DNA of 64,000 nucleotides from Moringa oleifera (GCA_021397835.1 JAJFZO010000087.1:3348001-3412000); one strand, 5' to 3'; counted from the first letter of the stretch, positions 1 to 12,339 are shown. Notes: a model not told the origin generated them from the sequence alone. Program-made: numbers and translations.

Positions 1-70
1 AAGAAATTGTGGAGTATTTTGTGTTGAGTTCATAGAGTTAATCATGAATTTTCAATAAGTCTTTGATGGA

Positions 71-478
71 GTGGATCTCATAATCAATAATGTTAAAAAT
101 TTATGTAAATACAAAAAACTCTAATTGAAATGAATATTTTTTCTTATAATTATTACGTAGTTATTTGAATGTTTGATATGTTTCTGATATATCTTTTAAA
201 TTTGAATGTGTATTTTAAAATAAACTTTTGACAATGTACGTGTGGTTTGTCAAGAATATAAAATACAATGATGAGTGTGCCATGGAATGGATCTTACAAT
301 CAATGACATTGAAAATTTATGCAAGTTCTTGATTGAATGAATCTTTGTCTTGTAGTCATTATGTAATTGTTAGAATATTTGATATTTTGTGATTTTTTTA
401 ATTTAAATATATATTTTAAAATAAACTTTTGATAGTGTACATATAATTTATCAACAAAATAAAATACAGTGTTATAGT
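71..478. repeat. Diverged tandem duplication, about 205 bp unit
   Basis: Two adjacent copies of about 200 bp (roughly 71-277 and 287-478) align through most of their length. Shared landmarks are a ggatct near 73 and 289, the block taaaataaacttttga near 215 and 417, and ataaaatacaa/gtg near 258 and 459. The copies differ by many substitutions and small indels, so the duplication is old. No protein is encoded, and the function is unknown. Confidence 0.75.
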
Positions 479-551
479 TTTTAATTTGTACGAGTACTAA
501 ATGCACTATGAACTTAACTAGTGTTCTAATTGGCCACAGTAATACGTGCAT

Positions 552-740
552 CTGCATTATAATTTGTATAGCTTGCACAGTGACTTACATATGAAGTATA
601 GTTAATAGATATTAAATAATGAGGAATAGTGATTTAGTTGATATACATAATAATTTATATAGTTTGAATAGTAACTTACATGTGAAGTATAAGAAACTAG
701 ATATTGAACATTGAGCAATAGTAACATAATTAACATACAA
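552..740. repeat. Diverged tandem duplication, about 94 bp unit
   Basis: Two adjacent units (about 552-645 and 644-740) share the order ataatttRtatag, then aRtaacttacatRtgaagtata, then a tagatatt block and gaRcaatagt. They are unrelated in sequence to the longer repeat just upstream. No coding potential is seen. Confidence 0.65.
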
Positions 741-2510
741 TATACATGTTGATTTTAGGTCATGTAGCTATTTTTTAGATTAATTAACTCTAAATGTACC
801 ACAAGTATATTTCACTATAATATCAATTAGTAACTATAAAGTACTATCTATCAGCTTAATGCACTATGACATATACATAGTACACACTATAAGAGTATAA
901 TATGTCATTATAAAGCTATCAAAATAATTTCATTATTACTATATATTTCTAATATAAGCTAACACTATAATACCATTACAAAATAATTAGTTAGCACAAA
1001 ATAATTAGTTACAAAATAATCCATCATTCTTAATAAATATGGTAAATTTGGGCAAATTTGTAGATTGTGGCTAATAGCCTTATTTAAAGATAGTATTACT
1101 CGAATCTCGTTAGAATAAGATACTGATTAATTACAAAATGGTAATTTATATAAAATGCATGTTATTTCAAAAGTAATAACTCATTACGAAAACAAACGAC
1201 ACACTAGCACCCTATATTAAGTCATTATTAGTAATTTTGTCATAATTACGAGCTCACACTTTAGTAACTTACTAACATTAAAAATAGTGACATACAACTA
1301 AAAATTTGTAAATATTGAAATATAAATCTTTTTCCATATTTACTTGATTATAATTTATTATTATTAACAATAATTTATTGTAGTTAACAACAATTCACTA
1401 TGAAACATAATAAATCATTATATAACCAGGTAGCCAAAGTAACATGCATATGAACCTATATGTAACTGCATAATGCATTTATATGTAACTGACCTAACGT
1501 CATTAACTAACAATAAGGCCTCCCAACAATCATTTATTTCATGTAAATTCAATGTGAAATCTAAACCTTACTAAAGAAAACATGGCTAATAGAGCATGCA
1601 AATGTTGCCAGTCATCCAAACATCACTAAAAAAATCTTACTAAACCTTATTCTTTTTCATTTATTTTTATATTATGCTCTTGGATTTTGTTTCGGTTTCA
1701 ACTGATAAAGCATGCATAAACCACACTCATAAACCCATACATCTTTTTGGGTGGATTCAAATATAGCCCATACCCTTATCACATCAAAACTTTGAATGAA
1801 GGAGAAAACTATAATTCATACACATTATTATATAGATAATGCAAAGAATAGAATAAATAAATAAATTTACCTAATACAGTTATGGGTTCCACACTTGTTT
1901 CTACTTATTGAATTGTTTAAAAGAAAAAGCTTGAATATTAGTTGTTTCTCACACCAAATGCCTAAATATAAAGTATGTTGCTATAAATTCTTATTTTTCA
2001 TACTTCAATCCATATCAAATACTGAAGATTATGATACAAAATGAGTTTGAAATGGTGAAAGAAGGATTTTAATGTCTCGATTACCAAGAAAAGAGAAAAG
2101 AGGTGAAGAATGAGAGAGAAAATGTGAGGGAGAAAGGAAAGGGTGATGGAGAAATGTTTGGCTGCATAGTACTAAGAGTACTGTGCAAATAAGAAAGAAA
2201 AGAAATTTAGGCCGTTCCTACTTTGCCTCTTAAGGATAATATAGCTCGCACAATAAAAAAAAAGAGTTAAAAACATTCTAACTCACTAATTTTGGACATT
2301 TTTTATGAAGAAGAATTTTTTTAAGCTACCTTTGACAAATAACTTAAAATTTGATGTTAACATAAAATATAAGATTATATATAAAAATTTAAAGTTGAGT
2401 GCCCGAATTATAACTTTAATTTTTGTATATTTTAAAATTTAAAGTAGTTTTATTTTGGACAATGAATATTGAGGGTAATTTTTTGGAGAAAATCGTAATG
2501 TTTATCTTTT
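741..2510. other. Gene-free AT-rich intergenic DNA
   Basis: There is no open frame with protein-like composition on either strand. Short direct repeats occur, such as the doubled aaaataattagtta around 982-1015. I recognise no RNA gene and no complete transposon. Confidence 0.6.
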
Positions 2511-2511
2511 A

Positions 2512-2905
2512 GTACCAAATAAACCTTAGTGTTTAAAAAGTAACTAATCTAAGCCTTGATATACTGATTTGGAATGAATCAAACATCAAGCCCTAACATA
2601 ATTGTCTAGTTAATGGATAAGTATTTTATTTTTTCTCATTACTCCATCTCATTGCAAATAAAATTGTCATTCTCTAATCTTCATTTTTTTTCTCATTTTT
2701 TTCTTTTTATCAAATAAATCTCAATGTTCAAAAGGTTACTAATCAAGCCCTGATATATTGATTTGAAATGAATTAAACTTCAAGCCCTAACATCATTGTC
2801 TAGTTAATGGACAAGTATTTTCGTTTTCTCTCATTATTCCATTTTATTGCAAATAAAATTGTCATTCTTTGATCTTCATTCTCTTTCTCATTTTTTTTTA
2901 GTGTT
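2512..2905. repeat. Tandem duplication, about 196 bp unit
   Basis: Two head-to-tail copies (about 2512-2707 and 2708-2905) are clearly alike by eye. Each carries caagccctaacatMattg, tctagttaatggaYaagta, a tctcatta block, and gcaaataaaattgtcattc followed by a pyrimidine-rich end. This is the best preserved of the three tandem duplications at the left end of the window. It is non-coding. Confidence 0.85.
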
Positions 2906-5900
2906 TTAATTACAACCTCCTTGTAATAATTTTCAAATGTTGTTCCTAAAAGTAAATAAACTCTTTGTGTCAAATGCTCTTATTTTTGTTTGGTTTTTAT
3001 GTTTTGTAAAGAGGATATTCTATTAGTGAAAGTGAAAAATGTCTGGGACTTGAATTTGAGCAACTTTAATTTATTGGATCTCCAAGGAAAGGTAGTAGCT
3101 CTTACATAAGTGAAAAAAAAAAAAAAGAAGAGAGAGAAATAGAGATGGGTTGCTTTTGGTTTTTATAGATAGAGCAAGTGAGAGAGAGGATTTTCTTCCA
3201 TTTCCATTTCCATGGATTTGCTTAATTAAGTTGTTATTTTGTAGTGAAAACATTTTAAAAATTCATTTTGCCTACACTCTTTTGCTAATTTTTAATTATC
3301 AGTGTTAAAAATACATTGATGGAAGATTGGTTTCAATCCAAAATGATAGTTTAAGATTTATTTTGATTCGAAATCATAGTTTAGAGTTTGTTTGGTGACT
3401 TTTTGAATATTGAGTTTTCTTTGATAACATAAAGTAAATATTTTTTAGCATTTGTGTAAGGAATCCTTTTTCGAAGTAGTTAGGGATCACTTTTAAAATA
3501 TCTAAAATTTTTAAGTTATTTTTTTTAAAGACTGAATAAAAATTCTCTTATAAGATAAATATATTTATAATTTTACTAAGTCATTAAAAAGTGATATTCG
3601 GTTTTCATATTTTTAATTTTTTTTTTACTTTACCTACTTATTTCTCTTTGAAAACATCAAATCTTTTCAAATCAAAGCGAATTTTTTATCAAATTTTGCT
3701 TGATTTTTCTAATGATATCGAAGGACCTATCAATGGTAAGTAGTTCAAGTATTTAGTGTTGACCAAATCTATTCAACATTAGATTCTGGTTGTTTTTATG
3801 TGAGAGATACATTTCTTATGTTTAGTATAATATTTTATATTTCTCTATAATATTTCATTGCTCCATGAATCTTTCATTACTCTATGTAATATGTTCGATA
3901 TGCATTAGTTGCTCGTCGGGCTATTCATTTAGGGCCTTTAGACACCAAAGATATTAAGAAGTATCCTAATAACACTCATGACATTTTGTTCTTAAAGAGA
4001 GGATCTCACCACAAAAACAATGGTAGTTATTGGTTAACCATTTGTTTATCATTATATTTTAATAATTAATTATTCTTTAAATAATATGTAAAGATAATTG
4101 TAAGATATTCAATTTAAAATGATTGAGCCCACAATTAAAGGAGATCAATTCACTAAGCACACAAAAACATGATTATCTTTCAGCATGGTCTAACTTTTAA
4201 ATTTTCACTAAAAGCAATCAAGTTGTGAATCATCATTACTAGCTTTCAATTAGTGAATTTATGTGGTAGACAATTTAAACTTTTTAACAATACATTACTA
4301 TGTAAATAAAATTTTATTATACATAGTATAAGTAAACTACAATGTCAACAGTTATTATTTTGAATGGTTATGATTATGAATAATTATTATTGAAAATGAT
4401 TATTATACACAAATAACATATATGTGTCTTAAAATTTCTTATGAGATAACCAGAATGAAAAATAAAAAGATGAAAATATTAATAAAATACATTCATATTC
4501 ATAACAAATAATGCAACCAAAAAAACTGACACATAGACGAAGTCTATGACATTGTATAAAATATATTATCTTCATGAAAAATATTTAAAAAAATTGTACA
4601 ATATTATATAAAACCTATAAATGTTACACAAAATCTTAACATATAATTTCATATAATTTATTTTCACTAGTTATAAAAAAATTATCGGTAATTATAAAGT
4701 AAAATGACACCTGATTATAAAAATATAAGAGTTTTGCTTTTTAAGATATACTTATTCATAAATTTAAATTTTCTTATGAAGTTTCTCAATAAGTTTCATA
4801 GTTAAAAATACTATATTAAACTTAAACTGTATTGAAAAAAAAAAAAAAAAAAGAAGAGATAAAACTTATCAAGATAGTCATTTTCACATATCTTAATTTT
4901 TTTTTTTTTACTATAATGTGATTTTTTAGTCACTTAGTGTTCGCCAGAGTTTTTAAACTCCTTTAAAAACTTCATTTTATTATGTCTCAAAAACTATAGC
5001 TTTGGTCAGTATTACTATTACTGTTATCACATATTATAGATTAAGTATTACCTTATGAAATAAGCAACCAAATTCATTTTTGAAGAAAAAAATTCATATA
5101 TCCCACCCCCATATATATATATATATATGAAATATATTTACTGAATTCATATATCTATAAAAGTATTTATTAATTTTTACTAATATAAATAGATAACTAG
5201 TGACATAAAAGAGAAAAAAAACAATGAAAAACAACAAAAAAATTATACAAAATTTCCAACGTTTAAAAACAATCAATGGAATATAAATTTTAAAATACAT
5301 TAATTTTTTATAAAAAAATGTATACTAAAAGATAATAAACTATTAAGTTACACTATTGTGATATCCTTAATTGATAAAAAATACAAAACATAATAACAAG
5401 AAATTACATTGTTTGAAAGTTAAAAAAATAAACTAATAGTAAAGAAAATTCATGAGAAAAATAATTACATAATTCTTTTTTCAAAATTACTCAAGGTTAT
5501 AGTCCAAATAACCCCACATAGATCTGCAACTAATTACACGAGCATATGAATGAATAATACACCCAAAAAAAAAATTTAATGACACATTGACTCCGCATTT
5601 TCACATTATCAAACTTGATATTTAATTAAAATAATATTTACAAATATAAAGCAATATTACATAGAACACGTGCATCAATGCATAAAAATTATGACATGAA
5701 CAAATATATTGCATGGAAACTATCCCTTGGACTAATATTGGATGAAACTTATCATACCAACTAGTATTGGATGGTCACATGCAAATCATACTTGGGTTTC
5801 TAAAAATCAGTACGAGTTTGTAAAAACTAAAATATCTACGTAATGGAAGCGCAAATCATGAAATATCTGTTCAAAATTTTTAATATATATAAAAAGGAAA

Positions 5901-6083
5901 AAAAAATCCTACAATGAAAAACAATTAAGTCGAGATAAAAGAAAAAATAAGGAGTAAAGAGAGATAAAAAAAAAAATGAAAGTTCATCAAATATCATCTC
6001 AATAATGTGAATTTTAACAAAATAATATGTGTATATATATATATATATGTATATATCAACAAATAACATTTGATCAGGTGTAA

Positions 6084-6117
<34 letters not shown>

Positions 6118-6880
6118 GAATATGTTAGTAAATGTAAAGCAAAATATAGCTTATCCAAAAATCATAATTTCAAACTTGAAATTTGAACCCAAACTCGAAT
6201 TTTTTATTGTAAATAAAGGAAATTAAATCAAAAAAAATAAAAACTAAAAAGAGAATGAGAGAGATACATTTTCTTACAACATTTAAAAAAAACACATAAT
6301 ATATTTATCTATTTTTGGAGATGTTTAAAATGAATTGATTTTTAAATATAAAAAAATATTCAAAATATTAATTTGGATGAAAAAGAGGAAAAAAAAAAAC
6401 TAAAGCATAATTTCCTGTAAATAATATAGTGAAGACACAATAAATACTAAAACCATCTTTTACGGGCATTCGAGTGGACCTCACTTCGGCTGCAAATGTT
6501 CTTAAGTGGCCATGTTTTATTTCAAACTATCTTCTTCTCTATATGTAAATTAAGCATTTATTTTTATAGTTATTTTATTATGTAGCAATTATTTAGTAAT
6601 TAATACATAAATTTTAAATAAACATATATATTTATAAAAAAAATTAAATGATAATAATTATGATTATGTTAATTTATACATAAATTTTGGTTTTTTATAT
6701 ATTTACAAATTTATATTAAAATAAAAATTTCACGTGCATATATTTAAAATAAAATATATTTATGCATAATCCGTTTTCAAAATAATATCAATAAGTAGAT
6801 TTTCATTAATATTTTATAAATATATTGATATATAATAATTTAATAAAATAATTATTTTATTTTGTTTTATTTTATTTTTT
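2906..6880. other. Gene-free AT-rich DNA with microsatellites
   Basis: No gene is supported. Simple repeats include a short run of ttccat units near 3195-3212, a poly-A of about 18 near 4835-4852, a (TA)n at about 5112-5130, another (TA)n near 6032-6050, and an (AAT)n of about 10 units at about 6085-6115. The small open frames here are made of simple-sequence codons (Ile/Tyr/Phe/Lys) and look spurious. Confidence 0.65.
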
Positions 6881-6884
6881 AAAA

Positions 6885-7385
6885 ATATAATATAAAACTT
6901 TAATATTTATCTTATCTTATCGATCAAATTTTCATATTCAAAAAATAATAAATTGAACCTTAGTTTATTAATTTGATATCAAATTTAATTTTAACTCAAA
7001 TAATTAAAATAAATTATTTCATTGTTTTAGGGTTCATCTTTTAAATTTAATAATTTTTTATTTAAAAAACTATTTTTTATAAATTTTTTTAAATTTTGAT
7101 AATATAAATTTAAAAAATATATTTTTAATATTCAAAAAATTTTAAAATTTTTTGTGATGATAACTTAAATATTTTTTTTTTACTTTTGTCAAAAATTTTA
7201 TATCAAGATTCGTTTTATAAGATATTTAATTTAAATATTTTTAAATTTTAAAATTTTTAATAAATTTAATTTAATTTAAATCAAAATTAAATTAATTACT
7301 TTTCAATGGTTGATAATATAAATTAAACATTAAATTTTTTATTTTTTATTTTTTATTAATGACATAAAAAATTATAAAAATAACT
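6885..7385. repeat. AT-rich inverted-repeat family, copy 1
   Basis: This copy carries the family end (taaaactttaatatttatct near 6892) and the family core, recognised by tttttgtgatgataactt, then a run ending in caaaattt and ataagatatttaattt, between about 7148 and 7250. It ends just downstream of the carboxylesterase gene. It has no coding capacity. It is probably a small non-autonomous DNA transposon, but the boundaries are approximate. Confidence 0.5.
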
Positions 7386-7667
7386 TCCTTGTCTATTCAT
7401 TTAAAAAATTTGACAAAATAAGATCAGCACAATCTTCATTTTTACATTATATCACATAGAATGCTTCTGCAAATGAGGATTAACCTCTTATTTACTAAAA
7501 TTTTACACAGGCTGTACTTCATAATTCAAGCTAATATACCCAGAGCTTACTAGCTAAGCACTTTCATAAACAGAACCAACACAAGATTCCTCTTCCTCTT
7601 ACCTTCTTGTTCTCTCCACAATTACTGTAGAAGAAGAAGAGCAGATTATCAACTCAGAATCTTCAAT

Positions 7668-8645
7668 TCAAACCAGAGGAGACATGTCTCTGTTGTAGAA
7701 AGCCGCCAATCGTTTGATCAAATTCTTAGCTCTCTCGCCTTCCATATCAAGCAGATGAAACCCATGTTGCTCCTCTTCGGTCTCCATGATCTCCGCCACA
7801 CCCATCCACCCACTTTTGCTCAAAGTCTCATAGTAAAGATACCCTCTGTCTCTCATCGCGTCCTTCTCTGCCACGCACATCAGCATCCTTCGGCACTGGA
7901 GTCCCGCCAGGTCTGGCGCATCCGCTGCAAAGGGGTTCACCCGGGGGTCATCGTTGTTCTGATTCGACGGGCAAAGGAACGGCCATAATTTATCCACAAG
8001 GGCTTTCCTGTCAGGATCTGTTGCCTCTGACCCGATAGGCTCCGATCCCCAGAAGAACGGGTGAACCAGAGCAATGCCAAGAAGCTCGACGCCGAGTTCA
8101 AACCCGGGCTCTCCGTAGTGAATCGCCAGGTGGTGAGCAATGTTGGCTCCGGCACTCTCTCCACCCAAGAAGACTCTGCCAAAGTCGGCGTGCTCGTTCA
8201 ACCAAGGCTCAGGTCCATCCTTGTTCTTGTGGGAAAAGACCCATCTGAGAGCAGCCCAAGAATCCTCGTACGCAGCAGGGATTGGGTGCTCGGGGGCTAA
8301 CCTGTAGTCAACAGAAACAGCGATAACATTAGCTTCCCCGACAATGGTATTCACGTATTTGTGGTACTTCGCCGTGAAGGGTGAAGAAACGCAAAATGCT
8401 CCGCCGTGAAAGTAGATGAGGAGAGGCAGCTTCTGAGATGGGTTGGTGAGCTTTGGGAGGAAGAGACGAGCAGAGACCACGTTTGGTTCGACGGCCATGG
8501 TTACATCTTTGGATTGAACGCCGGTTTGCCGATCGACGGACGGCGGTACAAAGTCCTTACCGGTGATTCTTTCGACCGTACCATCTTTGTAGACTCGGAT
8601 TAACCAGGGGAACTCTAGAGCTATGGCTTGTTCGCCGGAACCCAT
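7668..8645 (-). CDS. Plant carboxylesterase (CXE), alpha/beta hydrolase, HSL/GID1-like family
   Basis: A single uninterrupted 325-residue frame, which is the usual CXE length and intronless as many CXEs are. The oxyanion-hole motif HGG is at residues 80-82 and DYRLAPEHP at 113-121. The nucleophile motif GESAG is at 162-166 (Ser164). Asp262 (EKD) and His294 (QHGFH) complete the catalytic triad. The HGG form with an intact triad predicts an active hydrolase of small esters, or a 2-hydroxyisoflavanone dehydratase-like enzyme, and not a GID1 gibberellin receptor, in which the triad is altered. There is no signal peptide, so it is probably cytosolic. The start was chosen at MGSGE because the domain begins shortly after and an (AG)n tract lies directly upstream. 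The natural substrate cannot be told from sequence. Confidence 0.93.
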   Translation of the reverse strand: MGSGEQAIALEFPWLIRVYKDGTVERITGKDFVPPSVDRQTGVQSKDVTMAVEPNVVSARLFLPKLTNPSQKLPLLIYFHGGAFCVSSPFTAKYHKYVNTIVGEANVIAVSVDYRLAPEHPIPAAYEDSWAALRWVFSHKNKDGPEPWLNEHADFGRVFLGGESAGANIAHHLAIHYGEPGFELGVELLGIALVHPFFWGSEPIGSEATDPDRKALVDKLWPFLCPSNQNNDDPRVNPFAADAPDLAGLQCRRMLMCVAEKDAMRDRGYLYYETLSKSGWMGVAEIMETEEEQHGFHLLDMEGERAKNLIKRLAAFYNRDMSPLV

Positions 8646-8662
8646 GAGTGAGAGGTCGCGAA

Positions 8663-8664
<2 letters not shown>

Positions 8665-8709
<45 letters not shown>
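8665..8709. repeat. (AG)n microsatellite in the carboxylesterase leader
   Basis: About 22 AG units, read as (CT)n on the coding strand, ending about 20 bp before the carboxylesterase ATG. CT-rich tracts are common in plant 5' leaders and core promoters. The length is likely to be polymorphic. Confidence 0.9.
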
Positions 8710-8712
<3 letters not shown>

Positions 8713-8814
8713 GATAACCAGACTAATTGATGCTGATATGTTTAATCATGGCCTCTACTTTTTGGACACGAACAAAGTTACATGATACCAAGGTGGTGGT
8801 GTATCATGTAATTT

Positions 8815-9135
8815 TAATTTTAAGGTAAATGTGAATAAATTTTAAATTAAATTAAATTTTAATTTTAATTAAAATATTTTTATTATCAAACTTAAAAAAT
8901 AATTTAAATAAATTTTTTAACTTTAACTTTTTTATTTAAAAAATATTTTTGTAATTTTTAAATTTTTGATAATATAAAAATTTTAAAAAAATTATATTAA
9001 AAGATTTTTATGTTAAAATTTGTTGTACGAAATTTGAAAATTAAATTATTTTTGTGAAAAATGATAATTTAAATTTAAATTTAATTTAATTTAAAAAATT
9101 TAATTAAATTTAGTGTATAAATTTTTAATTGGAAT
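8815..9135. repeat. AT-rich repeat, partial family copy
   Basis: Very AT-rich sequence with the recurrent family phrases aatttttaaatttttgataatata and aaaatttgttgta. It matches part of the core of the inverted-repeat family but lacks clear ends. It is non-coding. Confidence 0.35.
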
Positions 9136-9639
9136 AATTCTTCTTAAAAAATTAACAAAAATATATAAATTGAACTAAATTCAAATATCATATATATATT
9201 ATTGATGTAATTAATATTTTGACATATAAAAAATTAATTTTAAAATTTTTATTGAATGTTAATTTTAAAATATACTATTCTAGATATCAATTTACTTAAT
9301 ACTATAACAAATTTTATTATATATATATATATATATCTATGTATATATATAGTTTTGTTTTGTTATATCCCAAAGATAATACAATTTTTTTAATTATTCA
9401 AATATTTAACCCTTTAATTATTTTCAGTTTTCAAGAGGTTAGAATTTTTCTTTTATAAAAAAAAGTGAAGATATAAAAGAAATTTAAGAAAGTTTTACAC
9501 TCTTCCATTTAATTTTATTAATAGAAAATTGCATCAGCCTCAGACAATAAAACCGATCTACTGATAACGCTTATTAGGAAGAAACTAAAAAATATTTAAA
9601 AAATAAAAAAACATATTTTAATTTAAAATTATGAATTAT

Positions 9640-10130
9640 ATATTATATTATCAAATAAATTTTAATATTTAAAAAGCAACTAATCGAATATTAAATTATT
9701 AATTTAATTTAATTTAAATTTTAATTCAAATAATTTTTAAAAATTAAAAAAAATTATTATTAAAATATTAAAAAATAATTTAAATAAATTCTATATTCTA
9801 CTTCAAATTCATTTCTGAAATTTGAACAATTTTTTACTTATAAATATTTTGTATGATTTTTTTTTAAAATTTTGACATTATAAATTTTTTAAAAATATTT
9901 TTAAATTTAAAAATTTTAACTTTTTCATAATGATAACATGAATATTTTTTTAACATATTTAAAATATTTTAAACAAAAAATCATTATATAAGATCTTTAA
10001 TTTAAAATTTAAAATTTTTAAATTGTTTTTGATAAAATATAATTTGATCTAAATTAATAGTTTAGAGTTTAATTTGTTAATTTTTAAAACATTAAAATTT
10101 ATTTGTTAACATAAAATATAATTTAGGGTT
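9640..10130. repeat. AT-rich inverted-repeat family, copy 2 (forward core)
   Basis: The core (ttttcataatgataacatg, then atataagatctttaattt) is seen on the plus strand at about 9925-10010. It is preceded by the taatcgaatattaaattatt phrase at about 9680. It lies head-to-head with the next copy, so the two together could fold into a long hairpin. Confidence 0.5.
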
Positions 10131-10179
10131 TTATGCAATCATTATTTTAAATATAATAATAATATTATAATAATTATAA

Positions 10180-10690
10180 AATAAGATAAATATCATTTAA
10201 AAACTTAAATTTTTTTGATATTCGATCAAACTTTTAAGTTTTAAAACGATTTCAAACAAACTCTAATCTATCAATTTGGATTAAGATCTTATAAAAAAAT
10301 TAAAAATTAAAGATATTTAAATTAAATATCTTTTACAATGGATTTTGACTTAATTTTTTCATAGATATAAAAAAATTCAAAGTACAAAAAAATTTAAAAA
10401 TTTTTCAGTATTTAAAATATTTTTAAATTATATTATCAAAAAAAATTAAAAATTTATAAAAAATAAATAATTAGTCAATAATTATTTGAATTTAAAAGAT
10501 TAAATCAAAATAGAGTTTAAAATCTACTTGAATAAAGTTGTTTAATATTTTAATAATATTATTATCAATTTTTATAATTATTTTTAAATTAAATTTAATA
10601 AAAAATACTTAAAAATATTTTAAAAATTAAAATTTAATTAAAAATGTAAATTTTAAAATTAAAATAATATTTATTTTATTCAAATATTAC
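10180..10690. repeat. AT-rich inverted-repeat family, copy 3 (reverse core)
   Basis: It begins with the family terminus aagataaatatcatttaaaa at about 10183. The core then runs in the opposite orientation (attaaagatatttaaattaaa, then ggattttgacttaa, at about 10305-10355). The right boundary is approximate. Confidence 0.55.
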
Positions 10691-10699
10691 TATCCTTAT

Positions 10700-10960
10700 T
10701 TACTAAGACTAAGAGTGTCCAGTTAGTTAGCGACCTTGGCGTGGAGCGGCTGATGTGAGGTTAGAAGCGTGTAGTCAAAGAGGGCAAACGTGCGGGGCAA
10801 GAAGATTCATAATGCATTTAGACATTGACCATTTTGTTCTTCTCTCTACCCCATCTTCTTTTTGTGGCGCAATTGGAGCCACCGAATGTCAGTATGGCTG
10901 TAATCTAGACAAGGCATCTGAGGATGACATCCGGGTACTCCTCGGTCCTAAATTTATTAT
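10700..10960. other. Non-AT-rich island between repeats
   Basis: About 250 bp of near-balanced base composition, set between AT-rich repeats on both sides. It contains ggcgtggagcggctgatg and a c/g-rich stretch up to ctcggtcc. An open frame of 73 codons runs through it but matches no family I know. It may be ancestral single-copy DNA exposed between insertions, or a captured fragment. Confidence 0.4.
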
Positions 10961-11057
10961 ATTTATATATATTTAAATTAATTTTTATAATATAATAATA
11001 TTTTATTTATTAAGATATTTATTTAATATAATTAAAATTTAAAATAAAATAATAAAT

Positions 11058-11594
11058 AAAATAAATATCATCTAAAACTTTAAGTTTTATCTTCTCTCTC
11101 GAATCAAATTTTTAGTTTTAAAAACTATCCAATCAAATCTTGATATTTCGATTTTGTCAAAATTAAACTTTATTTAAAAATTCAAACATTAAAGATGTTT
11201 AAATTAAAGATATTTTATAATAAATTTTGACTTATAAATTTTCATGAATGTAATACAATATTTAAGCTATTATCGTAATAAAATTTTAAATTTTTAACTA
11301 CTAAAAATATTTTTTAAAAAAATATACTATTAAAATTTTAAAAAAATTTATAAAAAATAGTTGATTAGTTAAAAAAATTTTAAATTTAAAAGATAAAATT
11401 AAAATAAAGTAAAAAATCTATTTGAGAGATCTTTAACTTTTTTTATAATAAAAAATTATTTATTTTTATAATTATTTTGAATTGATATTTAATTTAGATA
11501 AAATTAATAAATCATGATTTATTTGGATATATTTTGAAAGTTAGGATTTGATTGTAGAGAGAGTAAATATCAGAGTTTTATATGATTTTATCTT
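11058..11594. repeat. Complete 0.5 kb element with long terminal inverted repeats
   Basis: The two ends are inverted copies of about 100 bp. The left end reads ataaatatcatctaaaact, then tcttctctctcgaatcaaat. The reverse complement of the right end reads aagataaaatcatataaaac, then ttactctctctacaatcaaa. The internal core is in reverse orientation. The total is about 537 bp, almost the same length as the copy at 35.1 kb. Size, structure and lack of any gene suggest a miniature inverted-repeat (foldback) transposon. A target-site duplication is not clear in this AT-rich context. Confidence 0.65.
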
Positions 11595-12031
11595 AGTAAA
11601 TATTAATAAAAATAAATATATGTATAATTTTTTATTAAAAATAAAATTTAATAGTAAAATTTTAAATTTAAATTTAAAAATTTAACATAATCAAATTTTA
11701 ACTGAAAATTAAACATAATTAAATTTTAAATAAAAAAATTTAATGTATTAATACAATTACAGGTATTCAAAAATCAACAAACCCAGTTCAAACTCCATCT
11801 GAATATTAAATTACTCAAATTCACTCAAATCTAATTAAATACTATTTGATTTGCCTTATTAAAATTTAATCAAAATATCGGCATAATCTCGATTAATTAC
11901 CATCTCTAATGACATCTATGTCCTTTAACTGGAGTGGTTTTTTCTTTCTTTATTTGGGGAGACTCTACTGGATCCAGACCCGGAATCCTTTCCAGACCCA
12001 TTTACCCACTTACGGGTCTTCTATCCAACTC

Positions 12032-12037
12032 GGCCCA
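12032..12037. promoter_or_regulatory. Site II-type element upstream of the ATP synthase gene
   Basis: GGCCCA (TGGGCC on the other strand) about 300 bp before the start codon. Site II motifs (TGGGCC/T, bound by TCP factors) are typical of plant nuclear genes for mitochondrial respiratory proteins, which fits the gene it precedes. A single short match, so this is suggestive only. Confidence 0.35.
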
Positions 12038-12339
12038 ATTTCCAGCATCAACCCAGTAACTTAAGTTATTGCGCTCTCATGTAACGATGTCGTTGCAATA
12101 ACTTGACACGCGGGTGTGTCTATGTGGCACCTCGGTACTATGAACGTCAGGCACGTTGGAGGATTATAAAATTATAATTTCTTTTTTTTTTTTAATTTAT
12201 ACATGTGCCTCAGTTGGACAAGGGTGTTTTTGTAATTTCGAAAAAACCGTGAACGGAACATAGGCGAAGCTCGAAACCTGTTCGCTTTCGACCAAGTTGG
12301 CTTTGCTTTGATACAGAGAAGACGGGAGTGAAGGAGAAA

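Noticed and set aside
7755..8603. Several open frames antisense to, or in other frames of, the carboxylesterase
   Set aside because: They overlap a complete catalytic gene and show no motif of their own.
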